From NCBI GenBank assembly GCA_023255335.1, contig JALRIS010000088.1, forward strand, positions 1 to 34,667: DNA of 34,667 bases, given 5' to 3'. Positions 17,863-25,810 of this stretch are shown piece after piece. Source of the DNA: Flavobacteriales bacterium. Lineage in GTDB: Bacteria; Bacteroidota; Bacteroidia; Flavobacteriales_D; CAJJDF01. The translations under genes were made by a program, and so were the position numbers. How positions within the stretch are numbered: the stretch's first letter is position 1; the number at the start of each line of letters is the position of its first letter. The notes beneath the pieces are model-generated. The model searched no databases, was not told the DNA's origin, and was given only the letters and a program-made list of their open reading frames with translations.

Positions 17863-17866
17863 GGAG

Positions 17867-19405
17867 ATGTTTACTCCCAGAAAATCAGGCTTTTTTTTCT
17901 TAGTTGCACTTGGTTTATTAATCACTAGCAAGATTATTTCGTTGGTGTATTTTAGTTTCAGATTTACAGGAAATGATGATCTTATTTTTTGGCAAATGGC
18001 GAGAGATTATTCTCAAGGGATTTTTTTTGAACCATTTATGTATGGACAAAATTACAACTATGGCATTGAATCGTTGTTTTCCATTCCGTTGTTACGGCTC
18101 GGAATCCCTTTCCAATATGCGCTTCCAATTACCACTGCCTGGATGGGAGCTTTTCCTTTTGTTGTTTTTTCCGTTGGGTTTTACAGAATAAAACAGTTTC
18201 TAGCTGCCATTCTTTGTTTGTCTATTCCTGTTTGGATGCCGATAGAGTATGATATTCTCACCTCAATCACTCGTGGTTTCGTCAATGGATTATTTTTCAC
18301 GTCTTTCTTTGTTTTTGCTTTGGTTCGTCCTACCCGTATTTCTTCCTTTTTGATATTTGGACTGTTTGCCTCCTTGGCTTTTGTAACAAATCCAAATTCA
18401 GTTTTACTTTCTGTACCCATTGGAGTGTATTTACTACTGGAGAATAGAACCTCCTTCAAGTTTTATGGTTATTCTGTCATTGCTGTGATTCCTCCCTTGG
18501 TTGTTTTTTACTTTTCCAAGCAGTTTTATGAGCTGCACCCAGAGTATGTGGTTCACCAATTACCAGAGCTAACTTATGCTTTTTCTCGGGTTTTAGAAAC
18601 CTTAGTCCAACTAGATAGATCTTTTGCTTATTTATCTCCCTCTTTTTTATGGTTTCATTGGTCTGTACTTCTTGTGTTGACGGTAGGAAGTATTTTCTTA
18701 ATGAAAAGAGATTGGAAAATGGGGATTACCTTATTTCTTGGAATGGTATTTATTTTGTTTTCACTTGGGATAAATAAAGTAGAAGAGGGTGTCGGTGTTC
18801 TATTTTTTTCGCCCTCCAGAATGTTTTTAGCGGTACCAATTTTATTCGCCTTATTGCTCAGTTGGTTTTGCCGTGGGAAATATTCAAACCGATATTTTTA
18901 TATTTTGATTGCCATGTCGGTGCTCTCTGTCGGGATGAAATTAGTTACTATTGAGTCTACTGTGGCTATTCATACTTCCAATAAAAGTTATGGTCCCGTA
19001 GCAATAGAAAACATAGAAATATTGAAAAATGAATGTGCCAGATTCGAGGATATCGCTACTAAAAATAAGGTGGAGTTAGTCGTATTTACTTTGTCCTCTC
19101 TTAAGAAAGTCCCGGAAGTTTCTTTTTATAATTTTGGTTGTGAATTGCTGGTTCCCAATTTTCCTGAGTCTTCTATGCTTCACAAAGAGAGAAGGACATG
19201 GCTATTTGTGAAGCATCAAACCGAAATACCTACAACCCTATTGTTTCTTAATTATGAGTTTAATGAAAACCTCTTGAGGACTGCAAAGCTGGATTATGAA
19301 GTTATTGCTGAACTTCCTAATGCTTTGTTATTGAAAAATAATTCGAAATCACTTCCTGAAATCTGTGAGCTTCTGGAATTGCAGTATGCTCGCAATAGAA
19401 ACTAG
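17867..19405 (+). CDS. Polytopic membrane protein, possible GT-C fold glycosyltransferase
   Basis: About ten hydrophobic segments; acidic first loop 'FTGNDDLIFWQMARDYSQG' like the catalytic loop of ArnT/PMT-type (GT39/GT83) enzymes; soluble C-terminal tail. Confidence 0.65.
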   Translation: MFTPRKSGFFFLVALGLLITSKIISLVYFSFRFTGNDDLIFWQMARDYSQGIFFEPFMYGQNYNYGIESLFSIPLLRLGIPFQYALPITTAWMGAFPFVVFSVGFYRIKQFLAAILCLSIPVWMPIEYDILTSITRGFVNGLFFTSFFVFALVRPTRISSFLIFGLFASLAFVTNPNSVLLSVPIGVYLLLENRTSFKFYGYSVIAVIPPLVVFYFSKQFYELHPEYVVHQLPELTYAFSRVLETLVQLDRSFAYLSPSFLWFHWSVLLVLTVGSIFLMKRDWKMGITLFLGMVFILFSLGINKVEEGVGVLFFSPSRMFLAVPILFALLLSWFCRGKYSNRYFYILIAMSVLSVGMKLVTIESTVAIHTSNKSYGPVAIENIEILKNECARFEDIATKNKVELVVFTLSSLKKVPEVSFYNFGCELLVPNFPESSMLHKERRTWLFVKHQTEIPTTLLFLNYEFNENLLRTAKLDYEVIAELPNALLLKNNSKSLPEICELLELQYARNRN

Positions 19406-20217
19406 AGGAGGGAAACAACTCCTTGAAAAAGAGCAGTAAGTTTTTTTTCGGCTTTGCCTGCTACAGCGATAATTTCTTGAATGTCTACCGGTTGAAGATT
19501 GGTGTAGTCACATTCATCAGTCAGTACGGATACGGCTAGTACAGGAAGCCCCATATGGTTTGCTGCAATTACCTCTGGAGTTGTAGACATTCCAACAGCG
19601 TCTGCTCCAATGATATCTAAATACCTGTATTCTGCCGCAGTTTCGAGCATGGGCCCCTGAACAGATACATACGTTCCTTCTCTCAATGTAATTTTTTCAG
19701 ATTCAGAGACTGTAAGAGCAATTGATTTTAAACGAGAGGAATAAGGCTCGCTCATATCGGGAAAACGAGTGCCAAGTTCGGGTATGTTTTTCCCGATAAG
19801 CGCATTCGACTGAAGATTGATATGATCAGTAATAAGCATTAACTCTCCTTTTTTGAAACTTGTATTGATTGCGCCCGCTGCATTCGAAACCAACAAATTA
19901 GAAATTCCAAGTAACTTCATTACCCGTACAGGAAAAACAATCTGATTCATTGAGTATCCTTCATAGAAATGAAATCTTCCTTGCATCGCAATTACTTGTT
20001 TGCCACCTAGCTTCCCATAAATCAGTTTACCCGAGTGAAATTCAACAGTAGATTCAGGAAAATGTGGAATATTTGAATAAGAAACTTCTTTCTCAATTTC
20101 AATTCTTGTCACTAGATTTCCTAGTCCAGTTCCCAGGATAATACCAATTTCACCTTCCGTGAATCCTTGGTTTCTTATGTAGTCGGCTGCCTCTTGTATG
20201 TTGCTTAATTCGTTCAT
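19402..20217 (-). CDS. Purine nucleoside phosphorylase (PNP I type)
   Basis: GIILGTGLGNLV, PHFPESTVEFHSGKLIYG, MQGRFHFYEGYSMNQIVFPVRVMKLLG, LLVSNAAGAIN, GADAVGMSTTPEVIAANHMGLPVLAVSVLTD. Start trimmed to MNELSN. Confidence 0.96.
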   Translation of the reverse strand: MNELSNIQEAADYIRNQGFTEGEIGIILGTGLGNLVTRIEIEKEVSYSNIPHFPESTVEFHSGKLIYGKLGGKQVIAMQGRFHFYEGYSMNQIVFPVRVMKLLGISNLLVSNAAGAINTSFKKGELMLITDHINLQSNALIGKNIPELGTRFPDMSEPYSSRLKSIALTVSESEKITLREGTYVSVQGPMLETAAEYRYLDIIGADAVGMSTTPEVIAANHMGLPVLAVSVLTDECDYTNLQPVDIQEIIAVAGKAEKKLTALFQGVVSLL

Positions 20218-20978
20218 GATGTGCGATTCTGTTGTGATGTTTCGTTCCATATTCGCCAGGCTTCATCTGCCTGGTTGTAAAGCATAGAAAGACCATTGGT
20301 TGTAATTGCTCCTTGTTCTTTTCCTAGTTTTAAAAACTCGGTAAGTTCCGGATTATAAACCAAATCCATAAGCATGTGACTTTCGTTAATCAGCGAATAA
20401 GGTATATTTGGTTTGTTTGTTACCTCAGGAAATGTGCCGAGCGGTGTACAATTCACAATAAGTTTATGATGTTTTATGACATAGTCATTTATTTCTTCGT
20501 AAGAAATTTCGCCTTTTTTTGGTTGCCTCGAAACCAAAAGAGTTGTGATTCCGAGCGATTCCAAAACGTATCTCACTGCTTTTGAGGCTCCACCAGTTCC
20601 TAATAATAAGGCTCTTTCGTGGGTGTTTGCTAAAAATGGTTTTATCGATTTGCGAAATCCAATTAAATCTGTATTGTGCCCAGTCAAGAACCGTTTGTCG
20701 TTCTTCCAAGACACAGAGACCGTATTCACTGCCCCTATGTGATTTGCTTCAGGGTCTATTTTATCCAAAAAAGGTAAAATGTTTTCTTTGAAAGGGAAGG
20801 TAACATTGAATCCACGTAGCTCTTTGTTGGTGTCCAAAAAATTGGGCAATTCTTTTATATCTTTCAACTCGAATAACTCATAAGAGTGATTCTTGAGAGA
20901 GAGGTTCTCAAATTTTTGTTCAAAATATTTTTTTGAAAAAGAATGAGTGAGCGAAGTTCCAATGAGTCCCAGTTTCAT
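20214..20978 (-). CDS. aroE: Shikimate dehydrogenase
   Basis: LGLIGTSLTHSFSKKYFEQKF, GFNVTFPFKENIL, IGAVNTV, GHNTDLIGF, LLGTGGASKAVRYVL, NCTPLGTFP. Confidence 0.96.
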   Translation of the reverse strand: MKLGLIGTSLTHSFSKKYFEQKFENLSLKNHSYELFELKDIKELPNFLDTNKELRGFNVTFPFKENILPFLDKIDPEANHIGAVNTVSVSWKNDKRFLTGHNTDLIGFRKSIKPFLANTHERALLLGTGGASKAVRYVLESLGITTLLVSRQPKKGEISYEEINDYVIKHHKLIVNCTPLGTFPEVTNKPNIPYSLINESHMLMDLVYNPELTEFLKLGKEQGAITTNGLSMLYNQADEAWRIWNETSQQNRTS

Positions 20979-21955
20979 TAAGCATTGTTTTTATTCGGAG
21001 AATACTTTTCCAATCCTAAAACCAAAACAATTCCTAAAAGAAAAAACAAAATAGAGGTCATCAAAAAGGCTGGTTGTCCAAATTTTTCGGCATACACGGA
21101 AGGAGAAACACTGGATGAGGTAATTACTTTTTCGTAGTCAATACCCTTGGTGAATTCCAGAATTTGGTCTTCCTTATTCATTACGAATTGAGGTATATTC
21201 CACGGCCATAATTTGTTTAGCGCTCCAATCATAAAACCTTTAAGCAATGAGAGAGTTAGGTTGTTGTGTTTGGTCAATGCCCATGTAAGAAATCGTGCCA
21301 TTGTCACTAATCCCACAATCATTCCTAGCCCAAAAACTACCATGGTAATAAGTGCATCGGTGTCATGATTGGTGAGTAAATTTTGCTTGAGCGTATCGTG
21401 AAGTATGTAGGAGTACATTCCCATGATAAGTAAGATAAAACTTCCGGAGATTCCGGGTAAGATAAGGGCAGAGACGGCAATAGCTCCACACAAAAATACA
21501 AATGGCAGACTTTCATTTACTTGTCCGATAGGAAGTAGGGTAATACCAAATGCGATAACAATTCCAATACAAAGAGAAAGGATTGGACCCAAATTCCATT
21601 TTGTTACCTGTTTGCCCACATAAATAATTGAGGCAATTATCAAACCAAAAAAGAATGCCCATACCACGGGTGGATAGCTAGCAAGTAGTTTTTCTACAGC
21701 TACAATTCCGATACCAATACCTAGTACCATTCCGCCAAGAAGTGAGACTAAAAAACCTCCGTTTATCTCTTTCCACACCGCTTTGGCTCCCTCATTTTTC
21801 CATGTTTTTAGAAGGCTAGGTGTAAATGCTTTTATGGAACCCAACAGGTTGTCGTAGATTCCGGTAATAAAAGCAATGGTTCCTCCAGAAACGCCTGGAA
21901 TTGTTTCAGCAATTCCCATAGCCATTCCTTTGAGTGCGGTGAGTAAACTTATCAT
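20978..21955 (-). CDS. DUF368-family membrane protein (family with polyprenyl-phosphate transporter members, PopT)
   Basis: GMAMGIAETIPGVSGGTIAFITGIYDNLLGSI and ALILPGISGSFILLIMGMY are DUF368 hallmarks. Confidence 0.92.
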   Translation of the reverse strand: MISLLTALKGMAMGIAETIPGVSGGTIAFITGIYDNLLGSIKAFTPSLLKTWKNEGAKAVWKEINGGFLVSLLGGMVLGIGIGIVAVEKLLASYPPVVWAFFFGLIIASIIYVGKQVTKWNLGPILSLCIGIVIAFGITLLPIGQVNESLPFVFLCGAIAVSALILPGISGSFILLIMGMYSYILHDTLKQNLLTNHDTDALITMVVFGLGMIVGLVTMARFLTWALTKHNNLTLSLLKGFMIGALNKLWPWNIPQFVMNKEDQILEFTKGIDYEKVITSSSVSPSVYAEKFGQPAFLMTSILFFLLGIVLVLGLEKYSPNKNNA

Positions 21956-21960
21956 AAAAT

Positions 21961-23331
21961 TTAGTGTATGTGTAAAAAAGAAAGTGGAGTAATAGCCGTT
22001 GATTTTGTTTCATTAGGCATGCGCTGCAGGGTTACCTTTTTGTCATCAGTTTCGTATTTATTTACTCCAACAAGGCTTAGTTCACCGGAATTAAATTGTT
22101 GGATTAGTTGATCCGCAGACAACGAAATTTCTTGCTGAATAAACCCAGATTCAAGTGAGTTGATGTACCCCCCTTTTTTTTCAATTTCCTGGAAAAACGC
22201 CCATCCTTTTTCTACCAACTCTGAGGTTAAATTTTCAATAAAATAAGAGCCTTTGGCTGGATCTACAACTTTGTCAAAATAAGATTCTTCTTTCAAAATG
22301 AGTTGTACATTATGGGCAATTCTGTCTGAAAAAGATTCTTTGTTTTCATCTACAGAATCGAAAGGAGGGATTGTGAGTGAGTCACATCCACCAATGACAG
22401 CGCTCATAGCTGAGGAAGTAGCTCTAAGCATATTGTTTTTTGGTTGCTTATCGCTCCAAAACAAGGTTGAGGTAACCGTATTTATAGTCAGTTTTTCGGT
22501 GGAAGTTTCAAAAGCATCGAGAACTTTACTCCACAAAATTCTAAAAGCTCTAAGTTTGGCAATTTCGGCTAGGTAATTTCCTCCAATTCCAAAATGGAAC
22601 TGCAAACAATTGGCAAGCAGCTCGTTGGTATTCTCTTGATTCAGAATATTGAAATATTCCACGCCATGAGCAAGGGCAATTCCCAATTGCTGGGTTATAT
22701 TGGCTCCACTTAGTTGGAAATAATAGTTACTTGCTGTGAGCAAATTCAGTTGGCAATCAGACGCACTAGACAAGTGGGTGTTAAACTCCTTTATAATATC
22801 AGAAAACGAGTTGTGCCAATTTCCTTTTCGGGCAAAATTACCCAAATAGTCAAATGAGATGGAGCCTTTGAGCTCTGAGTATGGTAGATTTCGTTTTTGG
22901 CAAATCAACCGCAATTCATGAGATATTTCTGAAGTTCTAGCACAGATAAAATCAAGGGTGATGATCTCAATCATGATGTCTTTGAGCAGTATATCCAGTT
23001 GATTAATGTCTCCTACAAATGTTAGAGCGTTTGCACCTTGGGCAAGGGCTTTAAGAGCTTTTTTGTTTGCTTCTTTTTCTCCCTCAACAAGAATAAATAC
23101 GCTTGTATTCCATTCGTTTGAGTATTTGTTTTCTTTGGAGCTTGTGCTATTTTGCGGCTCAATAACTTTTGCGTTCTCCTTGTTGTAATTTGGAAGTAGC
23201 TCAATGTTGTTGTCGAGGGTCCATTCCAATTCCTTAATGGATTTTCCTTTCAAGTCTTTCGCAATTTTCTGATCCCATTCGGCTAACGAAACGGGCGAAA
23301 AATCATCAAATAATTGTTCTATTTTGCTCAT
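21961..23331 (-). CDS. mutA: Methylmalonyl-CoA mutase small (beta) subunit
   Basis: About 456 aa; LRATSSAMSAVIGGCDSLTIPPFD, RIAHNVQLILKEESYFDKVVDPAKGSYFIENLT. No C-terminal B12-binding DxHxxG domain. Confidence 0.88.
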   Translation of the reverse strand: MSKIEQLFDDFSPVSLAEWDQKIAKDLKGKSIKELEWTLDNNIELLPNYNKENAKVIEPQNSTSSKENKYSNEWNTSVFILVEGEKEANKKALKALAQGANALTFVGDINQLDILLKDIMIEIITLDFICARTSEISHELRLICQKRNLPYSELKGSISFDYLGNFARKGNWHNSFSDIIKEFNTHLSSASDCQLNLLTASNYYFQLSGANITQQLGIALAHGVEYFNILNQENTNELLANCLQFHFGIGGNYLAEIAKLRAFRILWSKVLDAFETSTEKLTINTVTSTLFWSDKQPKNNMLRATSSAMSAVIGGCDSLTIPPFDSVDENKESFSDRIAHNVQLILKEESYFDKVVDPAKGSYFIENLTSELVEKGWAFFQEIEKKGGYINSLESGFIQQEISLSADQLIQQFNSGELSLVGVNKYETDDKKVTLQRMPNETKSTAITPLSFLHIH

Positions 23332-23335
23332 AAGT

Positions 23336-23343
23336 CAAAAATA
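23336..23343 (-). promoter_or_regulatory. Bacteroidetes -7 box (TATTTTTG) for the mutA operon
   Basis: Exact TAnnTTTG on the minus strand only 4 nt before ATG 23331. Confidence 0.5.
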
Positions 23344-23463
23344 GGTATATTTTTATGTTTTCGGAAAGAAGAAATCATTAAAAACGAAGAGGGATTTAAT
23401 TATTATTGAATAGTTTCTTTTTTCTTGCTTTCTTTGTGTAACTCAATAACTGACGAAAGAAAG

Positions 23464-23922
23464 ATGTCTAAAATTCAGAAGAAAATATCTATCAAAAACA
23501 AAAAAGCCTATTTCGATTACGAAATATTGGATAAATATACGGCTGGTATAAAGTTATTGGGGACCGAAATAAAATCTATTCGCGAAAGCAAAGCAAGTAT
23601 CAAAGAAGCATACTGCTACGTAGATAATGGAGAGGTGTTTATTAAAAACATGCACATCACGGAGTATGCTAACGGAGGGTTTATCAATCACGAACCGTAT
23701 CGCTTGAGAAAGTTATTATTGAACAAGAAAGAGATCGAAAAGATTGAAAAGAAATTGAAGGACGTTGGGATTACCATAGTTCCGTTGGTAATGTTTATTA
23801 GTGAGAAAGGGTATGCAAAACTTGAAATAGGCATCGCGAAAGGGAAAAAATTGTTCGACAAGCGAGAGAGTTTAAAACAAAAAGATACCAAACGGGATTT
23901 GGATAGATTGGTAAGAAATTAG
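23464..23922 (+). CDS. smpB: SsrA-binding protein
   Basis: NKKAYFDYEILDKYTAGIKLLGTEIKSIRESKASIKEAYC...KGKKLFDKRESLKQKDTKRDLDR. Start trimmed to MSKIQKK. Confidence 0.97.
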   Translation: MSKIQKKISIKNKKAYFDYEILDKYTAGIKLLGTEIKSIRESKASIKEAYCYVDNGEVFIKNMHITEYANGGFINHEPYRLRKLLLNKKEIEKIEKKLKDVGITIVPLVMFISEKGYAKLEIGIAKGKKLFDKRESLKQKDTKRDLDRLVRN

Positions 23923-23926
23923 CTTT

Positions 23927-24601
23927 ATGAAAATTCCAAAACTTTATTTGATACCCGGTTTTTTGACCGACAAAACCATTTACAAGGATTTTTTGAGTGA
24001 TGATCGATTCGAATGTGAGGTATTGGAATTTATCGCTACGCAAACTGCTGATGAATCGATAGAGTCTTACGCACTAAGATTGAGTCAAGAGATTGATGAT
24101 TCGCAACCTTTTTCCATTCTCGGGACCTCTTTTGGCGGAATTTTGGCTGTGGAAATTGCCAAACAAATTCCCCCTCACTCTCTTATTTTTATCTCTTCGG
24201 TGAAGAATAGAAAAGAGATGAACCCTTTGATGAAATGGGAAAAAAGTTCCTCATTACTGGATTTTATCCCAAGTAAAATTGTAAAAAAAACAATAGAAGC
24301 GGGGTACACAATTGGGAGTAAAATTGTTCCTGATTTGAAAGAAATAGACAATGAGGAAATAAATGAAATGGTTCACTCTATTGACGGAAAGCTCGAAAAG
24401 TGGATAATAAAGAAAATAAATACTTGGCACGGTGAAAATCCACTGGGCGAATTCTTGCATCTGCATGGAGACAAAGACCATGTTTTTCCGCTCAAAAACA
24501 TCCAAGATTGTGAAGTGATAAAAGGAGGGAATCACAACATGATTTTGACTAAGTCTGAAGAAATTAGAGAAAGGGTATTTGCTTACTTATCTCAAAAATA
24601 A
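23927..24601 (+). CDS. Alpha/beta hydrolase
   Basis: LIPGFLTD, GTSFGG nucleophile elbow, HGDKDHVFP and GGNHNM (Ser/Asp/His triad). 4 nt after smpB. Confidence 0.85.
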   Translation: MKIPKLYLIPGFLTDKTIYKDFLSDDRFECEVLEFIATQTADESIESYALRLSQEIDDSQPFSILGTSFGGILAVEIAKQIPPHSLIFISSVKNRKEMNPLMKWEKSSSLLDFIPSKIVKKTIEAGYTIGSKIVPDLKEIDNEEINEMVHSIDGKLEKWIIKKINTWHGENPLGEFLHLHGDKDHVFPLKNIQDCEVIKGGNHNMILTKSEEIRERVFAYLSQK

Positions 24602-24605
24602 ATCT

Positions 24606-25208
24606 TTACTTTTTTAGTAATTCTCTTAACTTTCCAAGATCTTCTTCATAATCTACGTCAGATAAGGTAGCCAATTCACCGTACGATAAATCAGCTTCTT
24701 CTACGTCCCTAATTGCCTCGTATAACACAGTGGACGTACTCCAAGTTTTATTATCAAATACTTTGGTGAAAGTAGTGCGAGTGCCAATTAAATAATATCC
24801 TCCATCTTTGGCTGGTCCAAAAACAAAGTCGCTGTGAGTGAGTATCGAAAAAGCTTTTTCAATCTCCTCTTGAGTGAGTTCGTAGCAGTCACTCCCAATC
24901 AACACGATTTCCTCAAACCCGTCATCAGTTGCTTCTACAAAGGCATTTCTCATTCTTTCGCCTAGGTCGGTTCCTTGTTGAACTCGTTTGTCGAAATAAT
25001 TGTCAGAAAAATAGGTGTTGTCTCCTAGTTCATCAGAAAAATAGACTCTTTTTTCGCAGTCGATAGGTTGAGTAATGGAGGCGGTATGAGAAATTAATTC
25101 TTTAAAAATAATCAATGCATTTTCTTGCCCAATTGTTTCAGCTAATCTCGATTTTCCCTTGCCTAGAGCTGGGTTTTTTGTAAATATAAGTAGGATTCTT
25201 TTTGGCAT
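24606..25208 (-). CDS. TIGR04282/DUF2064-like glycosyltransferase (arsenosugar biosynthesis-type)
   Basis: LLIFTKNPALGKGKSRLAETIGQENAL, QGTDLGERMRNAF, VLIGSDCYELT, VFGPAKDGGYYLIG. Confidence 0.87.
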   Translation of the reverse strand: MPKRILLIFTKNPALGKGKSRLAETIGQENALIIFKELISHTASITQPIDCEKRVYFSDELGDNTYFSDNYFDKRVQQGTDLGERMRNAFVEATDDGFEEIVLIGSDCYELTQEEIEKAFSILTHSDFVFGPAKDGGYYLIGTRTTFTKVFDNKTWSTSTVLYEAIRDVEEADLSYGELATLSDVDYEEDLGKLRELLKK

Positions 25209-25213
25209 ATAGA

Positions 25214-25723
25214 TTAGTTTCTCAATTCAGGTTTTAGCCATTTTCCCCATTTATTATTGTAAGGGTGAACTTTCCTCACCGCTTTGTTGTCTATGTAAAC
25301 TTCGTTGCCATTGTTTGCCCAATCAAAAATTCCTCCATACAAATTGAAGACAGAGGTGAAACCAGCTTCTCTTAGTTGTGCTCCTATTTTTCCGCTTCGA
25401 TACCCAACAGAACAGTACACCACAATCATGGAGTTTTTTGGAATAGACGCGACAGAAGAAAGGGAAAACTCATTGTATCCCACATGTTTTGCATCTTTTA
25501 TGTGGCTTATTTTGAATTCGTTTAGTTCTCGTGCATCCAAAAAAACAACTGTTTTGTTTTTTTCTATGAGTGAGTTCACTTGTTTGGACTTAATTACCGG
25601 AACAGATTTGTCGGCCATTTTCTTTGCCATTTTATCAAATCCTTCTGGATTTTGAGACAAGGAGAAAAGGGGCATTCCTAAAATGAAAATAAGTTGGGAG
25701 ATATGTCGAAAAGTTTTCTTCAC
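25214..25723 (-). CDS. Exported rhodanese-like domain protein, GTG start
   Basis: N-terminal signal peptide; VVFLDARELNEFKISHIKDAKHVGY and VYCSVGYRSGKIG (CxxGxRS active-site loop). 5 nt upstream of the glycosyltransferase. Confidence 0.9.
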   Translation of the reverse strand: MKKTFRHISQLIFILGMPLFSLSQNPEGFDKMAKKMADKSVPVIKSKQVNSLIEKNKTVVFLDARELNEFKISHIKDAKHVGYNEFSLSSVASIPKNSMIVVYCSVGYRSGKIGAQLREAGFTSVFNLYGGIFDWANNGNEVYIDNKAVRKVHPYNNKWGKWLKPELRN

Positions 25724-25788
25724 TGTACAATCTTTAATATTATGTTATTAGACGACTCTAATTCTTCGGTTTGTGTTATTTTTAGTTT

Positions 25789-25796
25789 CAAATATA
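25789..25796 (-). promoter_or_regulatory. Bacteroidetes -7 box (TATATTTG) for the rhodanese-glycosyltransferase pair
   Basis: Exact TAnnTTTG on the minus strand in the 87-nt divergent intergenic region. Confidence 0.4.
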
Positions 25797-25810
25797 ACCG
25801 AAATTAACTT

